Shown: positions 26,873-35,220 of the stretch, piece by piece | Numbering within the stretch: position 1 is the stretch's first letter | Layout of the letters: every line of letters begins with the position of its first letter | Origin: Chloroflexota bacterium | GTDB lineage: Bacteria; Chloroflexota; Anaerolineae; Aggregatilineales; Phototrophicaceae | Reading direction: 5' to 3' | Length of the DNA: 64,000 nt | Assembly (NCBI GenBank): GCA_020161935.1 | Contig: JAIUNI010000007.1 | Span: forward strand, 1 to 64,000 | Position numbers and translations under genes: made by a program | Notes under the pieces: generated by a model | Databases searched by the model: none | What the model saw: the letters and a program-made list of their open reading frames with translations, nothing else | Told to the model about the DNA's origin: nothing

Positions 26873-27223
26873 TTATAGCTCGTCCTCATGTTGGCACGCC
26901 CCGTTGATGGCCTGTTCCCACGACTCGCCTAAATCAACCAGTTCGGTTTCGCCTTGCAAGACCTCTTGAATGAACGCCCATGCTTCGCGGTGATCGTAAC
27001 GCGGGTTGATGCTGACGAGAATCCGCGCACCCGCACGCCGGAAAAATGGCGAGTTGGCGAAGGGCAAAACGCAGTTCAGCGCGTTAACAAATTGAATGAC
27101 ATTATCATCCGCCGTTAGCCAAAAGACCCACAGCCCATTTTGAAATGCCGGTTCGGTCATATGAAAGGGTTTGGGGCGCGGCGGCATTCCTTGAGATCGT
27201 TCAGGGAGAGGTTCGAGAGGCAT
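26873..27223 (-). CDS. Hypothetical protein, 116 residues
   Basis: A small soluble protein without a recognised domain. The N-terminus is Pro-rich (MPLEPLPERSQGMPPRP); the rest looks like a compact alpha/beta fold with several Trp residues and an acidic C-terminus. The start at ATG 27221-27223 is chosen because AAAGG lies 8 nt upstream. The frame stays open to 27409 but that part overlaps the divergent gene's promoter and first codons. It faces surE tail to tail and diverges from the PPC-repeat gene. Confidence 0.6.
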   Translation of the reverse strand: MPLEPLPERSQGMPPRPKPFHMTEPAFQNGLWVFWLTADDNVIQFVNALNCVLPFANSPFFRRAGARILVSINPRYDHREAWAFIQEVLQGETELVDLGESWEQAINGACQHEDEL

Positions 27224-27311
27224 AATAATGACCTTTCTATTTATAGCAATCATATATAGCTTAAACAGAAGTAAGAATTCCGCCAACCCCGTAATAGTAG
27301 GGGAATGTGCG

Positions 27312-27340
27312 GTCAGCCAAAGTCTGTGGTAGGCTATAAT
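27312..27340 (+). promoter_or_regulatory. Candidate promoter of the PPC-repeat gene
   Basis: A perfect TATAAT at 27335-27340 lies 31 bp upstream of the GTG start. The hexamer 17 bp further up (GTCAGC at 27312-27317) is a poor -35 box, so the site may rely on an activator. Confidence 0.4.
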
Positions 27341-27371
27341 CGCGCTTCCGTCATTCATATGTAGGTGCGGT

Positions 27372-28865
27372 GTGAGATCTCGTTTGCTGTGGAAAATCCT
27401 CGTTATCATGCTGCTGGCAGCCAGTGCCGGTAGTTCATCCCTGCTTGCCCAAGATACCGAAGACGAGCAAACTAACCTAATTTACGGCGCACAAATCACG
27501 GGTGAAATCAGCCGCAACCAACCGCGCAGTGTCTACTACTTTGATGGTTCACGCGGGGAAGTCGTGGCGATTAACCTGCGAACGACACGCGGCGACCTCG
27601 ACCCTATCCTCACGCTCATCGACAGCACCGGTCAGGTGGTCATGCAGCGGGACGATGGCGCGGGCGACCGGAACATCAGTATTCCAGCCTTCACCATTCC
27701 CCAGAGTTTGCGCTATTACATTGTTGTTGGTCGGTTCGGCATGGCGTTAGGCACAACCACCGGATCATTTGAACTGAATATCGAGCGTATTGGTGTCAGC
27801 GGGCAGTCCGGCAGTGCGCTTCGTTATGGGGATTCCGTCATCAATAACATCACGAATATGTCGCCACAGGTCTATTACAGCTTTCAAGCGCAGCAAGGCG
27901 ATATTATCGACGTGTTGATGCAGAAGAACTCCGGTACCCTCGACCCGTATTTGCAGGTGGTGAACAGCAGCGCACGGGTGATCGCCGAAAGCGATGATAT
28001 TGACGGCAGCGGTTCGCTCGATGCGGGGATCAGCGGCCTTGTGATCGAAGAAACGGGAACATATGTGATTGTCGCCACCCGCTACGGCGAGGCGGCGGGA
28101 ACATCGACCGGACGTTATATCCTGACGGTTGCCGAAGCGGATAACAGCGGCCTCGGCAACGCAGCCGCGACCGCGCTGACGATCCCGCTGAACGGAACGG
28201 CAGACAGCGAAATTACCAACCAGAATTGGCAGAAGTTTTTCGCGTTTGATGCCCAGCAGGACGACTTGATTAGTGTGCAGGCCAACCGTTCCAGCGGCTC
28301 GTTAGATGCGTTCGTGATTATCGCCGACAGCAACTTGCAAGAACTCGTGAGCGACGACGATGGTGGCGGGGGGCAGAACGCGAAGATTGACCAGTTCCGC
28401 ATTCCCGCAGCCGGACGTTATTATGTCATCGTCACCCGTGCTGATCGGCAGGCGGGGACGACCGAAGGCGGCTATAAACTTGGCCTGCAAAACCTCGGTA
28501 ATGCGTTTGACGGCGTACCGGAAGGGATGCAGCGCATCAGCTACGGGACGACGATCACGGGACGGATTGACGAAATCACGCCTGAAACGACGTTCGCCTT
28601 CTTTGGGACGAAAGGTGATGCGATCACGCTCTCTCTCAACCGGGGCGACGGCGATCTTGACCCGACCCTAACCCTGCTGAACGGCCAGCAAGTTATCCTT
28701 ACACAGGATGATGACAGCGGCGGCGGGCAAAACGCGCGTATCACACGATATGTCCTACAGGAAAGCGGCACGTACTACATCCGGGCGAGCCGTTTCAGCG
28801 GCACCGATGGCAATCCGAACACTCAAGGGAGCTTCATTCTGGTATTGGCACGAATTGTCCAATAA
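27372..28865 (+). CDS. Secreted protein with four PPC (pre-peptidase C-terminal) repeats
   Basis: A 497-residue exported protein. The signal peptide covers residues 1-26 (cleavage near SLLAQ-D), followed by four beta-sandwich repeats of about 110-120 residues. Each carries the PPC signature: a YYFDG-like strand, a GDLDP(I/T)L-type turn (seen as RGDLDPILTLID, SGTLDPYLQVVN, SGSLDAFVIIAD, DGDLDPTLTLLN), a DDD/DDG turn and YYI(V/R) near the end. PPC domains usually accompany secreted peptidases; here no catalytic domain is present, so it may be a surface adhesin or carbohydrate-binding protein. The GTG start follows AGGTG. Confidence 0.82.
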   Translation: MRSRLLWKILVIMLLAASAGSSSLLAQDTEDEQTNLIYGAQITGEISRNQPRSVYYFDGSRGEVVAINLRTTRGDLDPILTLIDSTGQVVMQRDDGAGDRNISIPAFTIPQSLRYYIVVGRFGMALGTTTGSFELNIERIGVSGQSGSALRYGDSVINNITNMSPQVYYSFQAQQGDIIDVLMQKNSGTLDPYLQVVNSSARVIAESDDIDGSGSLDAGISGLVIEETGTYVIVATRYGEAAGTSTGRYILTVAEADNSGLGNAAATALTIPLNGTADSEITNQNWQKFFAFDAQQDDLISVQANRSSGSLDAFVIIADSNLQELVSDDDGGGGQNAKIDQFRIPAAGRYYVIVTRADRQAGTTEGGYKLGLQNLGNAFDGVPEGMQRISYGTTITGRIDEITPETTFAFFGTKGDAITLSLNRGDGDLDPTLTLLNGQQVILTQDDDSGGGQNARITRYVLQESGTYYIRASRFSGTDGNPNTQGSFILVLARIVQ

Positions 28866-29025
28866 CGTTTACACAATTTTAGTACAGCGCAAGAGTAGAA
28901 TATTAATGTGTGTAAGCAACCATGTAATTATCTATTGTTCATCACTTGAACAAACAACAGCCGCATGGTACTTTAACGTGTAACGGTTATGCATTAGACC
29001 AGAATTGGTAGACACAGCGTCGTCT

Positions 29026-30900
29026 ATGGAAATTCAAACTAAAACACCGGTATGGCAAGATTGGGCGTTAATCGCCTTACGCAGTTTTCTTCTGATCGTG
29101 GCTTTCATCGAGTTCCCGACGCTGCGTGCCACAGACGGTAATCCTTACGTCCAAAGTGAAGTTACGGTCGCGCTCGTAATTGGTGTCATGAGTACCATTC
29201 TGCTCATTATCCCGATTATATTCCCTAAACTTCACTTCATCCTCCCACCAATCCTCGTCGTCTCCGATTGGCTGCTAATGGCGCTCATCATTTACATCAG
29301 CCGTGGGGACACGCTGGTGTGCGTTGCGACGGGCAGCTTATTGATCGTGACGAGTGTGATGCGCCTCCGCGTGGGTTGGGGGGTCATTCAGTCGATGGGC
29401 ATCGTCATCGTGATGTTCCTGATTCGACCGGAAGTTGCCAAGCTGGTTCCAGCACAAGCCGCCGCGCTGGCAGACCGCGTGCCGATATTCGTGATTGCGC
29501 TGTTCGGGGTGGTTGCGAACGGTTGGACATATGCCCTGCAACAGCAGATCAAGGGGCAAGAAGCGCAACTGCTTGCTGAGAAGAAGAACCGCGAACGTCA
29601 GATTGTAGATATGCAAGACCGCACCAAAGCGATCTACGATATGGCTGCCGTCCTAAGCTCGACTCTCAATTACGAGAAAATCTTGCAAGCGGCGATGAAC
29701 GTCGGCTGGTTGGGTTTGCGCGATAAAAACCGTGAAATTCCCGAAAAACTGGTGAGCATGGTTTTGTTGTTCCGTTCGTCGGATAACCAACTGCATGTAG
29801 TCGTCAGCCGCGGCTTGACACGCCTTGACGAACAACGGGCGACACCGGGGTTAGATGGTTTTATTGGTGAAGCGCTTAAAGAAACCATTCCGGTTTTCGG
29901 TGACAACCCTCGCAAAGACGCTGAACTGGGTAATTTCGTGGCCTTCCAGACGATGCGTTCGGTGATGTGCATTCCGCTGCGGGCGGGCTTCGACAACTAC
30001 GGTATCACCGTTTATGGCAGCCCCTTTCCCGATGCGTTCACCGGCGAACACACCGAACTGCTGACCGCGATTGGCTCGCAGGCCACGATAGCCCTCCAAA
30101 ACGCCCACCTTTACCAGAACCTGCTGGATGAGCGCGACAAGCTGATCGACGCGGAAGAAGAAGCCCGCAAGAAACTGGCGCGTGATCTGCACGACGGCCC
30201 AACCCAAGATGTAGCGGCAATTGCGATGCGTATGAGCATTATCCAGAAGCTGCTGGAACGTAACCCTGATGAAGTGCCGAACGAACTGCGAAAGATTGAA
30301 GACCTCGCGCGGAAGACGACTAAAGAAATCCGGCATATGCTGTTCACACTGCGCCCGCTGGTACTCGAAAATCAGGGGTTGACGGCGGCGCTTGGTCAGC
30401 TTGCCGATAAAATGAAAGAAGCCTACGAGCAGCCAGTTACCGTACGGGTTGCCAACAGCGCTGAACGGGCGCTCGACTCGCACCAACAGGGTGTGATCTT
30501 CTATATCATCGAAGAAGCGGTCGGCAACGCCCGTAAACATGCCAAAGCCAGCATGATTACTGTCAACGTCTATAAACAAGAGGATGTGGTGCTGGTTAAC
30601 ATCAGCGATAACGGTGTGGGCTTCGACACCACCGAGGCCGAAAAGAAGGCGATGGAACGCGGTGGTCACTTGGGTATGATTAACCTGCGCGAACGGGCGG
30701 AAATGGTCGGTGGGACGCTGCGAATGGAGAGCGCTGCGGGCAAAGGCACGTCGATCACGGTGGTGGTGCCCATTAAAAGCGCTGAGAGTTCCAACACCAG
30801 CCTGAAAGCGCAAAGCTCCGCGATGCGGCAGGCAACCGGCAAGACAACCAAGTTGGAAGCCGTCGCGTTGGAACGCATCCGGCGGCAGTCCGGCAATTAA
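29026..30900 (+). CDS. Membrane GAF sensor histidine kinase (NarL/DegS type)
   Basis: A membrane sensor kinase of about 624 residues. Five or six hydrophobic helices (about 15-165 from ATG 29026) form the input region. A short coiled coil, a GAF domain (about 205-360) and a HisKA_3 dimerisation domain follow, with phosphoacceptor His389 in RDLHDGPTQ. The HATPase domain has EEAVGNARKHAK, DNGVGFD and GHLGMINLRERAE. All catalytic boxes look intact, in contrast to the kinase at 1567. Its response regulator is not encoded nearby, so it is an orphan here. TTG 29005 is an alternative start; neither start shows a ribosome site. Confidence 0.92.
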   Translation: MEIQTKTPVWQDWALIALRSFLLIVAFIEFPTLRATDGNPYVQSEVTVALVIGVMSTILLIIPIIFPKLHFILPPILVVSDWLLMALIIYISRGDTLVCVATGSLLIVTSVMRLRVGWGVIQSMGIVIVMFLIRPEVAKLVPAQAAALADRVPIFVIALFGVVANGWTYALQQQIKGQEAQLLAEKKNRERQIVDMQDRTKAIYDMAAVLSSTLNYEKILQAAMNVGWLGLRDKNREIPEKLVSMVLLFRSSDNQLHVVVSRGLTRLDEQRATPGLDGFIGEALKETIPVFGDNPRKDAELGNFVAFQTMRSVMCIPLRAGFDNYGITVYGSPFPDAFTGEHTELLTAIGSQATIALQNAHLYQNLLDERDKLIDAEEEARKKLARDLHDGPTQDVAAIAMRMSIIQKLLERNPDEVPNELRKIEDLARKTTKEIRHMLFTLRPLVLENQGLTAALGQLADKMKEAYEQPVTVRVANSAERALDSHQQGVIFYIIEEAVGNARKHAKASMITVNVYKQEDVVLVNISDNGVGFDTTEAEKKAMERGGHLGMINLRERAEMVGGTLRMESAAGKGTSITVVVPIKSAESSNTSLKAQSSAMRQATGKTTKLEAVALERIRRQSGN

Positions 30901-30922
30901 TAAGCGAGTATCCCTAATCACG

Positions 30923-31657
30923 ATGGCTGCACACTATGACCACGCGGCAGAACGCGGCGTGCCGAGTCTTGTCTGGCGGGCGGGGCAAGAACGCCGCCTG
31001 CAAATGATCGCAAAATGGACGAAGCTCGACAACGCAGCGGTGCTGATCGCTGGCTGCGGGGTGGGAACATATGCCACGCAAATCCGGCGGCGCTACACCC
31101 CCAACGTCGAAGCGTTCGACATCGAGGCCGACCGTGTGCGCGAGGCGCAGGTCGAAACCCCGCACGCGCTCGTTTCCGCCGCCGAGAGCCTGCCCTACGC
31201 TGACAACCTGTTCGACACAATCCTTTCCCACGAGGTCTTGGAGCATGTACTGGACGACCGTAAGTCCATTCAGGAAATGGTACGTGTCCTCAAGCCCGGT
31301 GGTCGGGTTATCATTTTCGTACCCAATCGGTGGTACCCATTCGAAACACATGGTCATTATTGGCGGGGTCAGTATCATTTCGGCAATACACCGCTCATCA
31401 ACTACCTGCCAGACGTTCTACGCAACCGCCTCGCGCCGCATGTTCGGGCGTATACCGCGCATGGGCTGCGGGGGTTGTTCGATGGCTGTCCGGTGAAGCT
31501 CGTCGCCCACCAGCGCATCTACGGCGGTTACGATAACATCATCGCGCGGCTGGGCAATACGGGGCGCGTGGTGCGGGATACGCTGTACCGTTTCGAAGGC
31601 ACACCGTTTGACCTGTTCGGTTTATCTCACCTGCTCATCATGGAAAAAACACAGTGA
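30923..31657 (+). CDS. SAM-dependent methyltransferase, class I
   Basis: A 244-residue methyltransferase. Motif I is LIAGCGVGTYA, the acidic residue after strand 2 is in VEAFDIE, and motif IV/post-I is FDTILSHEVLEHVLDD, followed by RVLKPGGRVIIFVPN. This is the UbiE/Methyltransf_11 pattern for small-molecule or lipid substrates; the acceptor is unknown. It follows the sensor kinase by 22 bp, and its stop codon overlaps the GTG of the aminotransferase gene (GTGA), so kinase, methyltransferase and aminotransferase genes may share a transcript. Confidence 0.87.
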   Translation: MAAHYDHAAERGVPSLVWRAGQERRLQMIAKWTKLDNAAVLIAGCGVGTYATQIRRRYTPNVEAFDIEADRVREAQVETPHALVSAAESLPYADNLFDTILSHEVLEHVLDDRKSIQEMVRVLKPGGRVIIFVPNRWYPFETHGHYWRGQYHFGNTPLINYLPDVLRNRLAPHVRAYTAHGLRGLFDGCPVKLVAHQRIYGGYDNIIARLGNTGRVVRDTLYRFEGTPFDLFGLSHLLIMEKTQ

Positions 31658-32790
31658 CGACACTCAAAGATCAATTTCTGCTTGACCCGTCCGTTACGTA
31701 TCTCAATCATGGTTCATTCGGTGCCTGCCCTAAACCGGTATTTGATGTCTACCAGCAGTTCCAGCGCGAATTGGAATGGCAGCCAGTCGAGTTCCTTGGG
31801 CGGCAGCACGATGCCATGATTACCGGGGCTAAGGAAGCGCTCGGTAAATTCCTGAACGCGGATAAGGACGATCTGGTGTTCGTGCCAAATGCGACACTCG
31901 GCCTCAACACCATCATCCGGTCACTGAAGTTGGAACCGGGTGACGAAATCCTAACGACCAACCACGAGTACGGCGCACTCAACAATACATGGGCGTTCGT
32001 CTGCCAGAAAACCGGCGCGAAGTACATCAACTACCCCATGCCGCTGCCGGTGACCACCCATGAAGCCTTCGTGGAAGACTTTTGGAAGGGTGTAACCCCC
32101 AAGACGAAGGTTATTTACATCAGCCATATCACCTCGCCGACCGCGCTCATTTTCCCAGTGAAGGAAATCTGCCGCCGTGCGCGTGAAGCGGGTATCCTGT
32201 CGATAGTGGATGGCGCACACGTGCCGGGTCAAATCCCGCTCGATTTGACGGATATTGATGCCGACTTCTATTCCGGCAACCTGCATAAGTGGTTGTGCGC
32301 CCCGAAGGGCTGCGCGTTCTTCCATGCACGGAAGGACAAGCAGGATATGGTCGAGCCGCTGGTCATCAGCCACGGTTGGACAGACCCGTCCTTCGTGGTA
32401 AAAAACCAATGGCAGGGGACGCGGGATATTTCGGCATTCTTGAGCGTTCCCGCAGCGATTAAGTTCTTTGAGGACAACAATTGGGATCAAGTACGGGCGA
32501 CCTGCCACGAACTCGCCCGCGAGGCGCGGAAGCAGATCAACGCCATGACCGGTGTCGAACCGGTTTCGCCGGACAGCACCGAATGGTTCTCGCAGATGGT
32601 GATGTGTCCGATACCGGCGGATAGCGATGTCAATGAGATTAAGAAGCGCCTCTGGGACGAGTTCAAGATCGAAATTCCGCAAATCGACTGGAACGGGTGG
32701 AAAGCGGTGCGCGTCTCCTTCCAAGCCTATAACACGTCCAACGACCTCGAAACGCTGCTCTCCGGCTTACAAGCTGTCCTGAAACTCTGA
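31654..32790 (+). CDS. Class V aminotransferase (isopenicillin-N epimerase/cysteine desulfurase-like)
   Basis: A 378-residue PLP enzyme of fold type I. Lys212 in SGNLHKW is the PLP-binding residue, and Asp186 in SIVDGAH contacts the pyridine nitrogen. The N-terminal YLNHGSFG motif is typical of CefD-like epimerases and related desulfurases. The substrate is not evident. The GTG start overlaps the previous stop by 4 bp. A strong bidirectional terminator lies 14 bp after its stop. Confidence 0.88.
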   Translation: MTTLKDQFLLDPSVTYLNHGSFGACPKPVFDVYQQFQRELEWQPVEFLGRQHDAMITGAKEALGKFLNADKDDLVFVPNATLGLNTIIRSLKLEPGDEILTTNHEYGALNNTWAFVCQKTGAKYINYPMPLPVTTHEAFVEDFWKGVTPKTKVIYISHITSPTALIFPVKEICRRAREAGILSIVDGAHVPGQIPLDLTDIDADFYSGNLHKWLCAPKGCAFFHARKDKQDMVEPLVISHGWTDPSFVVKNQWQGTRDISAFLSVPAAIKFFEDNNWDQVRATCHELAREARKQINAMTGVEPVSPDSTEWFSQMVMCPIPADSDVNEIKKRLWDEFKIEIPQIDWNGWKAVRVSFQAYNTSNDLETLLSGLQAVLKL

Positions 32791-32803
32791 TAGGCAAAAA
32801 AGA

Positions 32804-32843
32804 ACGAACCCTTCTCATTAACCAAAGAAGGGTTCGTCAATTT
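32804..32843. terminator. Bidirectional intrinsic terminator
   Basis: A perfect 12-bp stem, ACGAACCCTTCT (32804-32815) with AGAAGGGTTCGT (32826-32837), encloses a 10-nt loop. T-runs follow on both strands (AATTTT on plus, TTCTTTTTT on minus). It ends the aminotransferase transcript and the convergent acetyltransferase transcript, whose stop codon touches the stem. Confidence 0.88.
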
Positions 32844-33478
32844 TCCACCGGATTTGATTGAGACAGTTTCCCCTCAAGGTTCTTCTTGACCGCCAGCCAT
32901 TCCATATCTGTAATGCTAAATAGGACTGTATTCCGAACGCGCCCATCCAAACAAATCCGGTGGTTCCGAATGATGCCGTCTTGTTGTGCGCCCAACCGAG
33001 CAATCGCGTTTCGGGAGGCCGTGTTCAGTTCGTCGGTGTGAAATTGCACACGGAGGCAGCCCAAGACTTCAAATGCGTGGCGAAGCATCAGGTATTTAGC
33101 TTCCGTATTCACCACCGTACGCTGCCACGGCTTGCCGATAACCGTCGTACCAATCTCAATCGTGTGATGCGTCTTATCGATATTCAGATAGCGGGTTGTC
33201 CCCACGACACGATTCTCATAGATGGTGGCGAATGGCAAGACACCGCCCTGCGCGGCATATGCCAAGGCTGTTTCGATGAACCCGTGCATCTCGTCCGTCG
33301 TCTTTACCGGATAGAAAATCCAGCGCCAAATATCATCGCCCATCACGTTTTCGCACAGGTCAGCGTAATGGTCATGGGAGAGCGGCTCAAGGCGAACGGA
33401 CTGCCCTTCCAGCGTCACCGGTTCCACGATCATCGGCTCGACGGGCAGCGTCAACATGCGCGGCTTCTGTCCATCCAT
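32837..33478 (-). CDS. GNAT acetyltransferase, RimJ/RimL-like
   Basis: A 213-residue acetyltransferase of the RimJ/RimL branch (SVRLEPLSHDHYADLCEN at the start, then GTTRYLNID, IEIGTTVIGKPWQRTVVNTEAKYLML and NTASRNAIARLGAQQDG). These enzymes acetylate protein N-termini or small amines. The ATG overlaps the aspartokinase stop by one base (TAATG on the minus strand), so translation is probably coupled and the gene falls under the aspartokinase leader control. A role in amino-acid metabolism is suggested by context only. Confidence 0.85.
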   Translation of the reverse strand: MDGQKPRMLTLPVEPMIVEPVTLEGQSVRLEPLSHDHYADLCENVMGDDIWRWIFYPVKTTDEMHGFIETALAYAAQGGVLPFATIYENRVVGTTRYLNIDKTHHTIEIGTTVIGKPWQRTVVNTEAKYLMLRHAFEVLGCLRVQFHTDELNTASRNAIARLGAQQDGIIRNHRICLDGRVRNTVLFSITDMEWLAVKKNLEGKLSQSNPVEN

Positions 33479-34893
33479 TAAGCCGGAACCGATTCCAGCG
33501 CGAGATCATGCAGGGCAATTACGGCACGTTCAAGGTCAGCTTCGGCAACCACGAACGAGATGCTGCATTCAGACGACCCTTGAGCAATCGCCACCACATT
33601 GATGCGATTGTTACCCATCGTCGAGAATACGCGCCCCGCGACACCGGGGGTTCCGCTCATGCCCGCGCCCACGGCGGTGATGATGACCACATCACTACGG
33701 ATGTCCACACGGTCGATGTCACGGGTGGCGATCTCCGAGGCGAGCTGAATTTCAATCGACTCTTTCACCGCGTCAGCCGTGCCATCCGTCACGAGGAAGC
33801 AGAAGCTCTGCTCGGAGGACGACTGCGAGATCATGAGGATACTGGCACCCGCGCTGGCGGTCGCGTGGAAGGTGCGTCCGGCGATACCGGGGACACCGAT
33901 CATACCTTTACCGCTGACGGTGAGCAAGCTCACTTTCTTGATGCTGGTTACAGCTTTGATGACGGTTTCGGATGGCTCACCTGTTTCACCAATGAGTGTG
34001 CCGGGATAGGTGGGATTGAAGGTATTGCGAACGCGGATGGGAATGGCTTTGTCGAGGACAGGCTGTACCGTTTTGGGGTGTAGGACTTTTGCCCCGTAGA
34101 AGGCCAACTCGCCGACTTCCTGATACGACACATACGGCAGCACACGCGCCCGTTTATCCACACGCGGGTCGGTGGTCATCACACCGTCCACATCCGTCCA
34201 GATGACGAGTTCATCGCTGTTCGTGCCAGCCGCGAAGATCGCACCACTGTAATCGCTGCCACCGCGCCCCAACGTTGTGATGGTGCCGGTACGAGTTGCG
34301 CCGATGAAGCCGGTAATGACCGGTGTCACACCTTCGACCAATGAGGGAACGAGCTTACCGTCGATACGCGCCTGCGTTTCGTCCCAGAGTGGGGAGGCCG
34401 ACTGAAAGCGGTCATCGGTCACAATGAAATCACCCGCGTCGAAAGCTGCGGCTTCGACACTCTGAGCCTTTAAGGCAGCGGCGACAATCCGGCTGCTCAG
34501 GCGTTCGCCATAAGCGACAATCGAGTCGGAGATGCGGGGGGTTTCTTCACCAAGGATACTAACGGCGTGGCAGATTTCGACATATTCTTCGAGCAAGGAT
34601 TTGATCTGGCTGAAGGTTTTTTCGCGGACGGAACCGGGCGGCACGAGGAGATTCAGCGTGTCCTCGTGGCGGTCACGCAGCTTCTCGGAGGTGGAAAGAT
34701 AACCCCACTTATTGCCGGAGGCCGCCATCTTGGCGGAATTCAGCAGTTGGTCGGTTACGCCGGACATGGCAGACACCACCACGATAACCCGATTACCTTC
34801 TTCGCGACACACTTTCACGATGTTGACGACGTTGGCGATGGCTTCGGGACTGCCAACCGAGGTCCCTCCAAACTTCATGGTGATGGTCTTCAT
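33478..34893 (-). CDS. lysC: Aspartokinase (monofunctional, two ACT domains)
   Basis: A 471-residue aspartokinase, the first enzyme from aspartate to lysine, threonine and methionine. The N-terminus reads MKTITMKFGGTSVGS with the KFGGTS phosphate-binding motif. The kinase core contains GRGGSDYSGAIFAAG and WTDVDGVMTTDPR, and the last 160 residues form two ACT domains for feedback control (VSLLTVSGKGMIGVPG and IITAVGAGMSGTPG). The start at 34893 is set by AAGGA 9 nt upstream. The length matches the LysC/ThrA-like long form. It is preceded by a complete candidate attenuator and followed by a coupled acetyltransferase gene. Confidence 0.95.
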   Translation of the reverse strand: MKTITMKFGGTSVGSPEAIANVVNIVKVCREEGNRVIVVVSAMSGVTDQLLNSAKMAASGNKWGYLSTSEKLRDRHEDTLNLLVPPGSVREKTFSQIKSLLEEYVEICHAVSILGEETPRISDSIVAYGERLSSRIVAAALKAQSVEAAAFDAGDFIVTDDRFQSASPLWDETQARIDGKLVPSLVEGVTPVITGFIGATRTGTITTLGRGGSDYSGAIFAAGTNSDELVIWTDVDGVMTTDPRVDKRARVLPYVSYQEVGELAFYGAKVLHPKTVQPVLDKAIPIRVRNTFNPTYPGTLIGETGEPSETVIKAVTSIKKVSLLTVSGKGMIGVPGIAGRTFHATASAGASILMISQSSSEQSFCFLVTDGTADAVKESIEIQLASEIATRDIDRVDIRSDVVIITAVGAGMSGTPGVAGRVFSTMGNNRINVVAIAQGSSECSISFVVAEADLERAVIALHDLALESVPA

Positions 34894-34918
34894 TACAGAT
34901 GATCCTTGGTAGATTGAA

Positions 34919-34951
34919 TAAAAAAAGCGTGTGGGGGTTTCCCACACGCTT
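34919..34951 (-). terminator. Attenuator terminator upstream of aspartokinase
   Basis: On the minus strand AAGCGTGTGGG (34951-34941) pairs with CCCACACGCTT (34935-34925), 11 perfect pairs with a 5-nt loop, and T7 follows. It ends about 25 nt before the aspartokinase start, inside its leader, where a terminator makes sense only as a conditional one. Its GGGAAACCCC segment (34943-34934) can instead pair with GGGGTTTTCC in the leader ORF (34998-34989). Confidence 0.85.
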
Positions 34952-34977
34952 CTGTTTGCACACCTTAACTGGCTGGC

Positions 34978-35064
34978 TCAGGACAGACGGAAAACCCCTC
35001 TTGCACTTATGTGCCGAGTAGTCATCATACCCATAGTCATCATGCCAGTCATTCGTAAGTTCAC
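34978..35064 (-). CDS. Candidate Met/Thr-rich leader peptide of the aspartokinase attenuator
   Basis: A 28-codon ORF from GTG 35064 to TGA 34978. An AGGAG site lies 7 nt upstream. The product has six internal Met and four Thr within residues 5-16 (core MTGMMTMGMMTT), then RHISARGVFRLS. Met and Thr are both end products of the aspartate pathway. The layout matches classical attenuation: a ribosome stalled on the Met/Thr codons leaves 34989-34998 free to pair with the terminator, while a ribosome reaching the stop codon covers it and lets the terminator form. Homology has not been tested. Confidence 0.7.
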   Translation of the reverse strand: MNLRMTGMMTMGMMTTRHISARGVFRLS

Positions 35065-35091
35065 GGAACTGCTCCTGTTTAAGACGTATTT

Positions 35092-35120
35092 AGGGTAGCG
35101 TGTTTACGAAAAGCTGTCAA
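35092..35120 (-). promoter_or_regulatory. lysC: Promoter of the aspartokinase leader
   Basis: A perfect -35 box TTGACA (35120-35115, minus strand) is separated by 17 bp from TACCCT (35097-35092), a weak -10. Transcription would start near 35085 and give a leader of about 190 nt with the leader peptide and the terminator in the right order. Confidence 0.6.
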
Positions 35121-35220
35121 GGAAATTCTGACGATTGACCTACGCTAGTCATTACACTTTGCGTTATCCGTATTTTACTGCTAAATTGTGAGGGGTCTAA
35201 AAGAGTAAAGTGGTTGATCT

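Noticed and set aside
27224..27409. N-terminal extension of the minus-strand 116-residue protein
   Set aside because: The extension overlaps the promoter and start of the divergent gene; a good ribosome site fits the shorter form.
28998..29026. tRNA-like sequence GAATTGGTAGACACAGCG before the sensor kinase
   Set aside because: It resembles the D-arm of a leucine tRNA, but no acceptor, anticodon or T-arm follows in register; it overlaps the start region of the kinase gene.
34894..35090. Lysine riboswitch upstream of lysC
   Set aside because: The leader is short (about 190 nt), lacks the multi-helix lysine aptamer features I would expect, and is largely accounted for by a leader ORF and one terminator.
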